Below are positions 28,298-37,513 of a DNA stretch of 64,000 nt, piece by piece. Under the pieces are notes generated by a model that did no database searches, had not been told where the DNA came from, and worked only from the letters and a program-made list of their open reading frames with translations. The translations under genes were made by a program, and so were the position numbers. Source of the stretch: Limosilactobacillus balticus (GTDB lineage Bacteria > Bacillota > Bacilli > Lactobacillales > Lactobacillaceae). Each line of letters starts with the position of its first letter. The first letter of the stretch is position 1. Where the stretch lies: NCBI RefSeq assembly GCF_014145615.1, contig NZ_JACIVH010000065.1:67001-131000 (forward strand). Reading direction: 5' to 3'.

Positions 28298-29290
28298 ATG
28301 AAGATTTATATGTATGGTGTTTATCAGGATGAAGTTCCTTACATTAAGGAATGGCAAGAGGAACATCCTGAAGTAACTGTAAACTCAACAACGAAACTTT
28401 TAGATGAAAACACAGTCAATTTATCTAAAGGAAGCGATGGAGTAGTAGTGTTCCAGCAAAAGCCTTATTCAGATGAGGCTTTACGTCAACTAGCGCTTAA
28501 TGGTATTACAAAGATGTCATTGCGAAATGTTGGGGTTGATAATCTTAACCATGAATTAGCACAAAAACTTGGTTTCCAAATTACTAATGTACCGGTTTAT
28601 TCCCCAGCTGCGATTGCCGAATTTTCAGTTACTCAAGCCCTTAATCTTTTGCGGCGAACAAAAGAATTTTATTTAAAATTAGCGAAAGGGGATTATAACT
28701 GGGCACCGCATCTTGCTAAGGAAATGAATAAGCAGGTTGTCGGGATAGTTGGAACAGGAAACATTGGCTCCACAGCAGCTAAAATTTTTGCTGGTTTTGG
28801 TGCAAAAGTGATTGCGTATAGCCGTCATCAAAATAAGGAACTAGAAGGAATTGTTGAATACGTTAGCCTTGATGAATTATATAAACGAGCAACAATTATT
28901 TCACTTTATTTGCCCCATGTTCCAGCGACAGATAAAATGCTTAATGAAAAAACATTTGCAATGATGCGGGACGGGGTCTTACTGGTTAACACTGCCCGTG
29001 GACCATTAGTCGATGAAAAGGCATTGATTGAAGCGTTGAATAGCGGTAAAGTCGGAGGAGCTGCTCTAGACGTAATGACTGGTGAAACCAAGATTTTTAA
29101 CCAGCAAATTAATTTCCAAGAAGTCGATTATGATGAATTTAAAGATTTAGTTGATCGACCAAATGTTTTAATCACGCCACATATTGCTTTCTATACTGAT
29201 CAAGCAATCAAAAATATGGTTAAGATGAGTTTGTCTGCTAATCTAGATTTGATTAAAACTGGCACCTCAGATAAACTAGTTAAATTTTAA
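28298..29290 (+). CDS. D-2-hydroxyacid dehydrogenase (D-lactate dehydrogenase type)
   Basis: NAD-dependent reductase of 2-oxoacids, probably making D-lactate from pyruvate; 330 residues. The Rossmann motif is GIVGTGNIGS (near 150), the catalytic arginine lies in NTARGPLVD (near 235), and the histidine in ITPHIAFYT (near 297). Start ATG 28298 follows GGAGG. It ends at a terminator whose stem also contains the -35 of the rpsB promoter. A different 2-hydroxyacid substrate is possible. Confidence 0.9.
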   Translation: MKIYMYGVYQDEVPYIKEWQEEHPEVTVNSTTKLLDENTVNLSKGSDGVVVFQQKPYSDEALRQLALNGITKMSLRNVGVDNLNHELAQKLGFQITNVPVYSPAAIAEFSVTQALNLLRRTKEFYLKLAKGDYNWAPHLAKEMNKQVVGIVGTGNIGSTAAKIFAGFGAKVIAYSRHQNKELEGIVEYVSLDELYKRATIISLYLPHVPATDKMLNEKTFAMMRDGVLLVNTARGPLVDEKALIEALNSGKVGGAALDVMTGETKIFNQQINFQEVDYDEFKDLVDRPNVLITPHIAFYTDQAIKNMVKMSLSANLDLIKTGTSDKLVKF

Positions 29291-29304
29291 AATAAGTTAA
29301 GTGA

Positions 29305-29334
29305 AAAACCTTGTCAGTTTGCAAGGTTTTTTGT
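29305..29334 (+). terminator. Terminator after the D-2-hydroxyacid dehydrogenase
   Basis: AAAACCTTG (29305-29313) pairs with CAAGGTTTT (29322-29330), followed by T. It overlaps the rpsB promoter. Confidence 0.85.
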
Positions 29335-29339
29335 ATACT
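29311..29339 (+). promoter_or_regulatory. rpsB-tsf promoter
   Basis: TTGTCA (29311-29316), a 17-base spacer and TATACT (29334-29339). The leader of about 110 bases (29345-29452) contains paired segments (CACACCC / GGGTG) and may hold an S2 autoregulatory structure. Confidence 0.75.
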
Positions 29340-29452
29340 ATATTTCGGTGTTACGCGCCAATTTCACACCCAGAATGATGGTGGTGAGGGTGCTTAAATA
29401 GTCCCATTGCCAGAAGAAAACTGGGGAGGAAAAACAATTTGGAGGTATATTT

Positions 29453-30241
29453 ATGTCTGTTGTATCTATGAAGCAATTGCTTGAAGCCGGTGTCCACTTC
29501 GGTCACCAAACTCGTCGTTGGAACCCAAAGATGGAAGAATACATCTTTACTGAACGTAACGGTATTTACATCATTGACTTACAAAAGACTGTTAAGTTAA
29601 TTGATACTGCTTACAACTACATGAAGGATGTTGCTGCTAACGATGGTGTTGCTTTATTTGTTGGTACAAAGAAGCAAGCTCAAGATGCTATTGAAGAAGA
29701 AGCTACTCGTGCAGGTCAATACTACGTTAACCACCGTTGGTTAGGTGGTACTTTGACCAACTGGAAGACTATCCAATCACGGATCGCTCGTTTGAAGGAA
29801 CTTAAGAAGATGAGTGAAGACGGTACATTTGATGTTCTTCCTAAGAAGGAAGTTGCTGTCTTAACTAAGCAACGTGAAAAGCTTGAACGTTTCCTTGGTG
29901 GTATTGAAGATATGCCACGGATTCCAGATGTTATGTTCATCGTTGATCCTCACAAGGAACAAATCGCTGTTAAGGAAGCTCAAAAGTTACACATTCCAAT
30001 CGTAGCTATGGTTGATACTAACACTGACCCAGACGACATTGATTACGTTATCCCATCAAACGATGATGCTATCCGTGCCGTTCGCCTAATCACTTCAAAG
30101 ATGGCTGATGCTTTTGTTGAAGGTAAGCAAGGTCAAGACGATGCTCAACAAGAAACTGCTGATGATAACGCTGCTAACGAAACTGTTAGCGAAGATTCAT
30201 TAAAGAACTTGAAGAACAGCGTTGAAGGTAAAGAAGACTAA
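29453..30241 (+). CDS. rpsB: 30S ribosomal protein S2
   Basis: Small-subunit protein of 262 residues. Landmarks are the N-terminal [28 protein letters not shown] and VDTNTDPD. The acidic C-terminal tail (about 225-262) is typical of lactobacilli. Start ATG 29453 follows TTGGAGG. Codon use is strongly biased, as in tuf. A hairpin in the gap before tsf probably reduces readthrough. Confidence 0.98.
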   Translation: MSVVSMKQLLEAGVHFGHQTRRWNPKMEEYIFTERNGIYIIDLQKTVKLIDTAYNYMKDVAANDGVALFVGTKKQAQDAIEEEATRAGQYYVNHRWLGGTLTNWKTIQSRIARLKELKKMSEDGTFDVLPKKEVAVLTKQREKLERFLGGIEDMPRIPDVMFIVDPHKEQIAVKEAQKLHIPIVAMVDTNTDPDDIDYVIPSNDDAIRAVRLITSKMADAFVEGKQGQDDAQQETADDNAANETVSEDSLKNLKNSVEGKED

Positions 30242-30256
30242 AAACATTAAATTCTT

Positions 30257-30307
30257 GGGCTGTTTTGTACGGACCATTCTGGCCTAAGTACTAAACAGCC
30301 CTTTTTT
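30257..30307 (+). terminator. Intercistronic hairpin between rpsB and tsf
   Basis: A 14-bp stem with one mismatch, GGGCTGTTTTGTAC (30257-30270) with 30288-30301, then TTTTTT. It is a partial terminator if tsf depends on the rpsB promoter, since I see no clear promoter between it and tsf. Confidence 0.8.
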
Positions 30308-30339
30308 CAAAAAAAGATTATAAAAGGAGAGATTTCGTC

Positions 30340-31215
30340 ATGGCTGAAATTAAAGCTGCTCAAGTTATGCAATTACGTAAAAAGTCCGGTGCCGGTATCA
30401 TGGATGCTAAGAAGGCATTAGTTGCTAGTGATGGTGACATGGACAAAGCAATGGACTACCTTCGTGAAAAGGGTATTGCTAAGGCAGCCAAGAAGAGTGA
30501 CCGTGTTGCAGCTGAAGGATTAGCTGATATTGCTGTTAATGGTAATACAGCTGCAATCGTTGAATTGAATTCAGAAACTGATTTCGTTGCTGCTAGTGAA
30601 CCATTTAAGGACTTATTGAAGAAGGTTACTAAGTTAATTAGTGAAAACAAGCCTGCTAATGTTGAAGAAGCATTAGAAATCAAGACTGAAAATGGTACAT
30701 TAAATGATGATATTATCAGTACTACACAAAAGACTGGTGAAAAGGTTAGCCTTCGTCGGTTCACTGTTGTAGAAAAGGATGACGGTGATAGCTTTGGTGC
30801 ATACTTACACCAAGGTGGTCAAATTGCTGCATTAGTTGTCTTAGAAGGTGCTGATGATGCTACTGCTAAGGATGTTGCAATGCACGTTGCAGCTATCAAT
30901 CCTGAATTCATGACTCGTGCTGATGTTTCTCAAGAACGTCTTGACCATGAACGTGCTATCTTCAAGGAAGAAACTTTGAACGAAGGAAAGCCTGAAAAGA
31001 TCGTTGACAAGATTGTTGAAGGTCGTTTAAACAAGTTCCTTTCACAAATTTGTTTAGCAGATCAAGACTTTGTTAAGGATTCTGACCAAACTGTTGAACA
31101 ATATGTTTCAAGTAAGAATGGTAAATTGAAGTCCTTCATTCGTTACGAAGTCGGTGAAGGAATCGAAAAAAAGCAAGATGACTTTGCTCAAGAAGTTAAG
31201 GACCAAATGAACTAA
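30340..31215 (+). CDS. tsf: Elongation factor Ts
   Basis: Guanine nucleotide exchange factor for EF-Tu; 291 residues. The N-terminal UBA-like domain has [17 protein letters not shown], the core carries [12 protein letters not shown] (near 76-87), and [10 protein letters not shown] and [12 protein letters not shown] follow. Start ATG 30340 follows AAAGGAGAG. It is preceded by the hairpin at 30257 and followed by another before pyrH. Confidence 0.98.
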   Translation: MAEIKAAQVMQLRKKSGAGIMDAKKALVASDGDMDKAMDYLREKGIAKAAKKSDRVAAEGLADIAVNGNTAAIVELNSETDFVAASEPFKDLLKKVTKLISENKPANVEEALEIKTENGTLNDDIISTTQKTGEKVSLRRFTVVEKDDGDSFGAYLHQGGQIAALVVLEGADDATAKDVAMHVAAINPEFMTRADVSQERLDHERAIFKEETLNEGKPEKIVDKIVEGRLNKFLSQICLADQDFVKDSDQTVEQYVSSKNGKLKSFIRYEVGEGIEKKQDDFAQEVKDQMN

Positions 31216-31231
31216 GCGTTCGGTCAAAAGG

Positions 31232-31263
31232 AGGACGTACTCAATGTAGTGCGTCCTTTTTTA
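31232..31263 (+). terminator. Terminator-like hairpin between tsf and pyrH
   Basis: AGGACGTAC (31232-31240) with GTGCGTCCT (31249-31257, one G-U pair) followed by TTTTTTA. Confidence 0.75.
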
Positions 31264-31296
31264 AAAATTAACTTGCAAATTCAAGGAGGATATCAT

Positions 31297-32019
31297 ATGG
31301 CAGATATTAAATATAAGCGAGTAATTTTAAAGCTCAGTGGAGAAGCATTAGCTGGCGACAAGGGTTTTGGGATTAACCCTCCCGTTTTAAAAGATGTAGC
31401 CAAGGAATTAAAAGAAGTTCATGATTTGGGCGTTCAAATTGCCATTGTTGTTGGTGGTGGTAACATGTGGCGTGGTGTTACTGGTGCTGAATTAGGGATG
31501 GAACGTGCACAAGCTGACTATATTGGAATGTTAGCAACCATTATGAATGCCTTGTCACTTCAGGATGCGCTTGAATCAATTGGGGTTCCTACCCGAGTAC
31601 AAACTTCAATTGAAATGCGCCAAATTGCTGAACCATATATTCGGCGGAAAGCTATTCGTCATTTAGAGAAAGATCGAATCGTTATTTTTGCTGGGGGAAC
31701 AGGAAGTCCTTACTTCTCAACTGATACTACTGCTGCATTACGAGCAGCAGAAATCAACGCTGATGCCATTTTAATGGGTAAAAATGGGGTTGACGGTGTT
31801 TACTCAGCTGATCCAAATAAAGTTAAGGATGCTACTAAGTTTGATCATTTAACCCATATGGATATCATTGAAAAGAATTTACATGTAATGGATACTACTG
31901 CTAGTTCACTATCGATGGACAATCATATTCCATTGGTAGTCTTCAACTTGAACACATCAGGCAATATTCTGAAAGTAGTAACTGGTCAAGAAGTTGGTAC
32001 AACAATTGAAGGAGACTGA
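31297..32019 (+). CDS. pyrH: Uridylate kinase
   Basis: UMP kinase of the amino-acid kinase fold; 240 residues. Motifs are [17 protein letters not shown] (N-terminal phosphate site), [11 protein letters not shown] and [17 protein letters not shown] 31297 follows AAGGAGG; upstream in-frame codons lie in the terminator and are rejected. frr follows after 4 bases, the usual rpsB-tsf-pyrH-frr order. Confidence 0.97.
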   Translation: MADIKYKRVILKLSGEALAGDKGFGINPPVLKDVAKELKEVHDLGVQIAIVVGGGNMWRGVTGAELGMERAQADYIGMLATIMNALSLQDALESIGVPTRVQTSIEMRQIAEPYIRRKAIRHLEKDRIVIFAGGTGSPYFSTDTTAALRAAEINADAILMGKNGVDGVYSADPNKVKDATKFDHLTHMDIIEKNLHVMDTTASSLSMDNHIPLVVFNLNTSGNILKVVTGQEVGTTIEGD

Positions 32020-32023
32020 TAAT

Positions 32024-32587
32024 ATGGCTACAGGAAAAGAAATTTTAAATGATGCCAAACAAAAAATGGCAAAATCAGGTGATGCACTTCAACGGACACT
32101 TGCTGATATTCGTGCTGGTCAAGCCAATGCAAGTTTATTAAATTCTGTTAAAGTTGAATATTACGGAGCACCAACTCCATTAAATCAAGTTGCATCAATC
32201 ACAATTCCAGAAGCACGGCAATTATTAATTACTCCTTATGATGAGAGCGTGCTTGAAGAAATTGAAAAAGCAATCTATGCATCTAATTTAGGATTAACTC
32301 CTCAAAACGACGGAAGTTCAATTCGCTTAATCATCCCACAATTAACTGAAGATCGGCGGAAAGAATTAGTAAAAGACGTTAAGGCTGAGTTAGAAAAGGC
32401 TAAAGTTGCAGTTCGAAACGTTCGTCGTGAAGCGATGGATGACTTAAAGAAGGGTAACAAGAACGGCGACTTTAATGATGATGAATTCCATGATCTTGAA
32501 AAGAAAGTTCAAAACGAAACAGATGCTGGAATTAAGAACCTTGAAGATATTGCAAGTGCAAAAGAAAAGGAATTAATGGAAGGCTAG
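32024..32587 (+). CDS. frr: Ribosome recycling factor
   Basis: Splits post-termination ribosomes together with EF-G; 187 residues, the standard size. [30 protein letters not shown] and the C-terminal [14 protein letters not shown] are diagnostic. Start ATG 32024 follows GGAGAC at the end of pyrH, so translation is coupled. A strong terminator follows. Confidence 0.98.
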   Translation: MATGKEILNDAKQKMAKSGDALQRTLADIRAGQANASLLNSVKVEYYGAPTPLNQVASITIPEARQLLITPYDESVLEEIEKAIYASNLGLTPQNDGSSIRLIIPQLTEDRRKELVKDVKAELEKAKVAVRNVRREAMDDLKKGNKNGDFNDDEFHDLEKKVQNETDAGIKNLEDIASAKEKELMEG

Positions 32588-32599
32588 TTTTCAGAATTA

Positions 32600-32639
32600 A
32601 AAAGGTTGTGAACTTTGCGTAAGTCCACAACCTTTTTCT
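32600..32639 (+). terminator. frr terminator
   Basis: AAAGGTTGTG (32601-32610) pairs with CACAACCTTT (32626-32635), followed by T. Confidence 0.9.
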
Positions 32640-32691
32640 TTTGGCTAAAATTGAATTGTTATGATAAAACTATGTAACAATTTATTACGGA

Positions 32692-32722
32692 TTGACAAAT
32701 CGAAATTTGCCTCTGGTATAAT
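32692..32722 (+). promoter_or_regulatory. Promoter of the uppS-cdsA-rseP-proS-polC run
   Basis: TTGACA (32692-32697), a 19-base spacer and TATAAT (32717-32722) preceded by TGG, an extended -10. The consensus -35 and -10 boxes make it one of the best promoters in the window. Confidence 0.8.
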
Positions 32723-32809
32723 AAAAGCTATAATTAATTGGCAGACGTGAATTTTTAATAAATGTCTGTAATTAATCCTAAGTACATGATAAAAATGGAG
32801 GAACAATTA

Positions 32810-33574
32810 GTGTTTTCCAAAAGTAAACATGATGAAATAAATCAGCGACTTGATATGGATCGTATTCCTAAACATATTGCAATTATTATGGATGGTAATG
32901 GCCGGTGGGCGCAGAAACGGCACCTTCCACGGGTCGCTGGCCATAAGCAGGGAATGCAAACGGTAAAAAAGATTACAATTGCTGCCAGTGAATTAGGTGT
33001 AAAAGTCTTATCATTATATGCTTTTTCAACCGAAAACTGGAAACGTCCTTCTTCAGAGGTAAGTTATTTAATGCAATTGCCTGTCCGTTTCTTCTCAACA
33101 TTTGTTCCAGACCTTGTCAAACATAATGTTAAGGTAACAGTGATGGGAGATATTACGCAGTTACCTGAAGCTACGCAAAAAGCTGTTAAAGATGCAATGG
33201 CTGATACAGCCCACTGTACAGGAATGATTCTCAACTTTGCTTTGAACTATGGGAGTCGAGATGAGATCACTCAGGCTGCTAAAAAGATTGCAGAAGACGT
33301 TCAAAATGAGAACTTGGCAATCGCGGATATTGATGAAGCAGCATTTGGTAAGTACTTAATGTCAGCACAACTAGGTCAATTTGCAGACCCTGATCTGTTA
33401 ATCAGAACAAGTGGCGAAGAGCGAATTAGTAACTTTATGCTGTGGCAAATTGCTTACAGTGAATTGGAGTTTGTTCCAGAGCACTGGCCAGACTTTGATG
33501 AAGACTCATTGCGATCAGCAATAATTACCTATCAAGGACGTCATCGGCGGTTCGGTGGATTAAAAAATCAATAA
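32810..33574 (+). CDS. uppS: Isoprenyl transferase (undecaprenyl diphosphate synthase)
   Basis: Cis-prenyltransferase making the C55 lipid carrier for cell-wall synthesis; 254 residues. The catalytic aspartate is in IAIIMDGNGRWA and substrate residues in LYAFSTENW and RTSGEERISNFMLWQ. GTG 32810 was chosen because GGAGG lies 9 bases before it; an earlier in-frame ATG at 32762 has no Shine-Dalgarno. It begins an operon for envelope lipids and proteolysis that also holds proS and polC. Confidence 0.95.
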   Translation: MFSKSKHDEINQRLDMDRIPKHIAIIMDGNGRWAQKRHLPRVAGHKQGMQTVKKITIAASELGVKVLSLYAFSTENWKRPSSEVSYLMQLPVRFFSTFVPDLVKHNVKVTVMGDITQLPEATQKAVKDAMADTAHCTGMILNFALNYGSRDEITQAAKKIAEDVQNENLAIADIDEAAFGKYLMSAQLGQFADPDLLIRTSGEERISNFMLWQIAYSELEFVPEHWPDFDEDSLRSAIITYQGRHRRFGGLKNQ

Positions 33575-33592
33575 TAATAAGGAGATTTTGTT

Positions 33593-34378
33593 TTGAAAAC
33601 AAGAATAACGACCGCGGTAATTGCACTTGCAATCTTTATACCGCTTATTATATATGGTCATTGGCCATTAACAATTGCAGCAGTTGCATTAGGAATCGTT
33701 GCAATGTCAGAAGTATTGGTAATGAAAAAAATGTTTGTAATTTCATTTGAAGCTTTGATTAGTTATCTGGGGGTTGCTTTATTAATATTACCGGATAGTT
33801 GGCTTGACTTCTTACCTAGCGTTGCAACTCGATGGTTCGGCTTCTATATTTTAGTTGTTTTACTTCTATTACATACAGTTATTCGAAAACAACGCTTTAC
33901 TTTCGACGACGCCGGGGTTTTAACATTAGCAATGCTCTATATCGGAATGGGATTTCGCTATTTTATTGCTGCTCGGGCAATCAATTTTCAAACGCTATTA
34001 TATGGAATGCTAATCGTTTGGATTACAGATAGTGGAGCATATTTAATTGGCCGAAAACTCGGTAAAAATAAACTTGCTCCTAAGATTAGTCCTAATAAAA
34101 CTTGGGAAGGTTCAATTGGCGGTACATTAGCTGCTGTTATTATTTTGGCTATTTATTGCTACTTTATCCCTGTTGGTGCAGGTTGGGTAACAATGATATT
34201 CGTTACATTGATTCTTTCAATCTTCGGTCAATTTGGTGATTTAATTGAATCATCATTAAAACGCTACTATGGTGTGAAGGATTCAGGAAAAATTCTTCCA
34301 GGCCATGGTGGGATTTTAGATCGGTTTGATAGCATGTTAATTGTTATGCCAATGCTTCATTTATTAGGGATCATTTAA
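33593..34378 (+). CDS. cdsA: Phosphatidate cytidylyltransferase
   Basis: Integral membrane enzyme making CDP-diacylglycerol; 261 residues with about seven or eight membrane segments. The C-terminal signature is DSGAYLIGRKLGKNKLAPKISPNKTWEG and FGDLIESSLKRYYGVKDSGKILPGHGGILDRFDS. The TTG start at 33593 is supported by AAGGAG 8 bases upstream. It is tightly spaced between uppS and rseP. Confidence 0.96.
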   Translation: MKTRITTAVIALAIFIPLIIYGHWPLTIAAVALGIVAMSEVLVMKKMFVISFEALISYLGVALLILPDSWLDFLPSVATRWFGFYILVVLLLLHTVIRKQRFTFDDAGVLTLAMLYIGMGFRYFIAARAINFQTLLYGMLIVWITDSGAYLIGRKLGKNKLAPKISPNKTWEGSIGGTLAAVIILAIYCYFIPVGAGWVTMIFVTLILSIFGQFGDLIESSLKRYYGVKDSGKILPGHGGILDRFDSMLIVMPMLHLLGII

Positions 34379-34400
34379 TCAAACGTAAGGAAGAGATTTT

Positions 34401-35675
34401 TTGATAATAACAATTATTACATTTATTATTGTTTTTGGAATCCTTGTCCTTGTTCATGAATATGGTCATTATTATTTTGCTAAACGAGCAGGAATTTTGG
34501 TTCGTGAATTTTCAATAGGAATGGGTCCAAAAATTTGGTGGAAACGAAAAAATGGTACTACCTATACTATTCGAATTTTGCCCCTCGGTGGATATGTTCG
34601 ATTAGCAGGGGCTGATGATGAGGACCAAGATGAGCTAAAGCCAGGTACCCCCCTAACAATTCAACTAAATGATCAAGATAAAGTTATTAGCATTAATGCT
34701 AGTGATAAAACAACCTTGTTTCAGGGGATCCCTCTTCAATTAGTTGCTTGTGATTTAGAAGATGGCTTATGGATAAAAGGATATGTCAATGGGGACGAAG
34801 ATCAGCTAAAGGTATATAGTGTTGACCATGATGCAATGATTATTGAACGAGACGGAACCGAGGTACAGATTGCCCCACGTGATGTTCAATTTCGTTCAGC
34901 AAGTCTTCCTGCCCGAATGATGACCAATTTTGCTGGTCCAATGAATAATTTTATTTTGTCCTTAGTAGTATTTATTATCCTTGGTTTCACCTTAACGGGC
35001 GTACCAACTAATAGCAATCAGTTAGGGCAAGTTAATACAGGTTCCGTAGCTGCCAAAGCGGGCTTAAAAGCAAACGATCGGATTGTTAAGGTTAACAACC
35101 AAAAGATCAATAATTGGACTGACCTTTCAACTAACATTTCAAATAAGCCTAATAAGACAGTGTCAATAACGTATGAGCGTGGTAACAAGACATTTCATAC
35201 TAAGTTAACACCAAAAGCAGTTGAACGAGGTCATCAAAAAGTTGGGCAAATTGGAATTGTTGAAAAGCAAGAAAAGAGTTTAGCTGCTCGATTGAAGTTT
35301 GGCTGGCAGCAATTTATCCAAGCGGGAACATTAATTTTCAGTGTTCTTGGTCACATGTTTACTCATGGATTTAGCTTAAATGACCTTGGTGGACCGGTAG
35401 CAATTTATGCTGGAACATCACAAGCCACCTCATTGGGAATCAATGGAGTTTTAAATTTCTTAGCCCTCTTATCAATTAATTTAGGAATTGTTAACTTATT
35501 ACCAATTCCAGCATTGGATGGTGGGAAATTATTATTGAATATTGTTGAAGTGATCATTCGGCGACCAATTCCTGAAAAAGCTGAAGGAATTATCACAATG
35601 ATTGGTTTCCTAATCTTACTAACACTTATGGTTCTAGTAACATGGAACGATATTCAAAGATATTTTATTCGGTAA
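34401..35675 (+). CDS. rseP: RIP metalloprotease RseP
   Basis: Intramembrane site-2 protease; 424 residues. The zinc motif HEYGH (H19, E20, H23) is in the first membrane helix, a PDZ domain follows (GQVNTGSVAAKAGLKANDRI, near 210-290), and the second catalytic motif is NLLPIPALDGGKLL near 370. The TTG start at 34401 follows AAGGAAGAG. In Gram-positives the family cleaves anti-sigma factors, signal peptide remnants or pheromone precursors; the substrate here is unknown. Confidence 0.96.
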   Translation: MIITIITFIIVFGILVLVHEYGHYYFAKRAGILVREFSIGMGPKIWWKRKNGTTYTIRILPLGGYVRLAGADDEDQDELKPGTPLTIQLNDQDKVISINASDKTTLFQGIPLQLVACDLEDGLWIKGYVNGDEDQLKVYSVDHDAMIIERDGTEVQIAPRDVQFRSASLPARMMTNFAGPMNNFILSLVVFIILGFTLTGVPTNSNQLGQVNTGSVAAKAGLKANDRIVKVNNQKINNWTDLSTNISNKPNKTVSITYERGNKTFHTKLTPKAVERGHQKVGQIGIVEKQEKSLAARLKFGWQQFIQAGTLIFSVLGHMFTHGFSLNDLGGPVAIYAGTSQATSLGINGVLNFLALLSINLGIVNLLPIPALDGGKLLLNIVEVIIRRPIPEKAEGIITMIGFLILLTLMVLVTWNDIQRYFIR

Positions 35676-35704
35676 TTTAATAAAACAAAGGAGTATATTT
35701 TTTA

Positions 35705-37438
35705 ATGAAACAGTCAAAGGTATTAATTCCAACAAAAAAAGAGGCCCCAAGTGATGCGGAAGCCTTAAGTCACAAAATGATGATTCGTGCCGGATACATT
35801 TACCAAGTATCTGCGGGGGTGTGGTCATATTTGCCATTAGCTTACCGGGTTATTCGAAAAGTAGAAAATATTATTCGTGATGAAATGGACAAGGCGGGAG
35901 CAGTTGAAATGCTTATGCCGGGTCTTCTTCCAGCTGATTTATGGAAGGAATCAGGTCGTTACGAAAGCTATGGTGATAATCTTTTCAAACTTAAAGATCG
36001 GCGTGACCGTGACTTTATTTTAGGCCCAACTCATGAAGAAACTTTTACTGAAGTATTGCGCGATAGTATTAAGTCTTACAAGAAGCTTCCATTAGTAGTT
36101 TATCAATTACAAGATAAGTTCCGTGATGAAGATCGCCCTCGTTATGGAATTCTTCGTGGGAAAGAATTTGAAATGCTTGACGGTTACTCTTTCTCAGCGG
36201 ATCAAGAAGGATTAGATGAAGCCTACAATAATCAAGCAAAGGCCTACCGGAATATTTTTGATCGGATTGGTTTAAACTATAAAGTTATTCTCGCAGATTC
36301 GGGAACAATGGGTGGTAAGAACTCACAAGAATTCTCTGCACCTGCTGAAGTAGGGGAAGACATAATCGCTTATACTGATGGTGATTATGCTGCCAATATT
36401 GAGAAAGCTGAAAGCAAATTTGTTGGTGTACAACAAACAGCTGCTCCTGCACCAATTGAGAAAAAGGCTACTCCAGGTGCTCATACGGTGGATGAAGCTG
36501 CGGAAAGTTTAGATCTTGATCCTAATCAAGTTATCAAATCTATGCTTTACATTGCTAAAATGAGTGAAGATGAATACCAACCAGTCTTAGTATTGATGCG
36601 TGGTGACGATGAAGTTAATGAAGCAAAGGTAACGAATGCTATTGATTGTGAAGAACTTGAATTAGCTACAGAAGAAGATGCTGAAAAGTACCTCAATGCT
36701 CATCCAGGATCACTTGGACCTGTAGGAGTAGGTGAAGAAGTTAAGATTCTTGCTGATAATTACGTTAAGGTCTTAGTTAATATGGCATGTGGTGCCAATG
36801 AAGATGGTTATCACTATGTTAATGCCAATATTGATCGTGACTTCCGAGTTGACCAATTTGGTGATTTCCGGAACGTTAAAGAAGGAGAAATTGCTCCTGA
36901 TGGTAAACCACTTAAATTTACTCCCGGAATTGAAATTGGTCATATCTTTAAGTTGGGTACTCATTACTCAAGCAAACTTGGTGCCCAAGTTCTTGATAGC
37001 AATGGTCGTTTGACAGACGTAATCATGGGAAGCTACGGTATTGGTGTAACCCGTTTATTATCAGCTGTTGCAGAACAAAATGCTGATGAAAATGGTCTTG
37101 TCTGGCCTGATAGCATCGCTCCATTTGATGTTCACGTAATTCCGGTTAATGCCAAGAAGGAAGACCAAATGGCCATGGCTGATAAGATTGATCAACAATT
37201 AACTGAAGCTGGTTATGAGGTATTGGTAGATGACCGGAAAGAACGAGCAGGGGTTAAATTTGCTGATTCAGACTTGATTGGTATTCCAATTCGAGTTACT
37301 GTGGGTAAGAAAGCTCAAGATGGTATCGTTGAAATTAAGATCCGTAAAACTGGTGAAACTGTTGAAGTTAAACAGGAAGAATTAGTAAATACGGTGGGGA
37401 TTTTACTCAAGCAATTGAACGAAGAAAAAAACAAATAA
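35705..37438 (+). CDS. proS: Prolyl-tRNA synthetase
   Basis: Class II synthetase charging tRNA-Pro; 577 residues, the bacterial form with an editing insertion between motifs 2 and 3. Visible are GLLPADLWKESGRY, LGPTHEETFTE, FRDEDRPRYGILRGKEFEMLDGYSF, the YbaK-like editing domain (about 225-395) and GSYGIGVTRL. Start ATG 35705 follows AAAGGAG. No T-box leader is seen; it is transcribed within the uppS-polC run. Confidence 0.98.
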   Translation: MKQSKVLIPTKKEAPSDAEALSHKMMIRAGYIYQVSAGVWSYLPLAYRVIRKVENIIRDEMDKAGAVEMLMPGLLPADLWKESGRYESYGDNLFKLKDRRDRDFILGPTHEETFTEVLRDSIKSYKKLPLVVYQLQDKFRDEDRPRYGILRGKEFEMLDGYSFSADQEGLDEAYNNQAKAYRNIFDRIGLNYKVILADSGTMGGKNSQEFSAPAEVGEDIIAYTDGDYAANIEKAESKFVGVQQTAAPAPIEKKATPGAHTVDEAAESLDLDPNQVIKSMLYIAKMSEDEYQPVLVLMRGDDEVNEAKVTNAIDCEELELATEEDAEKYLNAHPGSLGPVGVGEEVKILADNYVKVLVNMACGANEDGYHYVNANIDRDFRVDQFGDFRNVKEGEIAPDGKPLKFTPGIEIGHIFKLGTHYSSKLGAQVLDSNGRLTDVIMGSYGIGVTRLLSAVAEQNADENGLVWPDSIAPFDVHVIPVNAKKEDQMAMADKIDQQLTEAGYEVLVDDRKERAGVKFADSDLIGIPIRVTVGKKAQDGIVEIKIRKTGETVEVKQEELVNTVGILLKQLNEEKNK

Positions 37439-37446
37439 TTTAAACT

Positions 37447-37496
37447 AATGTGGCTGCGATGTTAAGATAGGTAACGTTACTCGCACCACATTTTTA
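37447..37496 (+). terminator. Hairpin between proS and polC
   Basis: AATGTGG-C-TGCGA pairs with TCGCACCACATT (bulged C) and is followed by TTTTT; the loop holds a small GTTA / TAAC stem. It may act as an internal attenuator before polC. Confidence 0.65.
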
Positions 37497-37513
37497 AGTA
37501 GGAGGATTAGAAC

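Noticed and set aside
35600-35710. T-box leader searched for before proS
   Set aside because: proS begins 29 bases after rseP, with only a Shine-Dalgarno between them and no room for a T-box.
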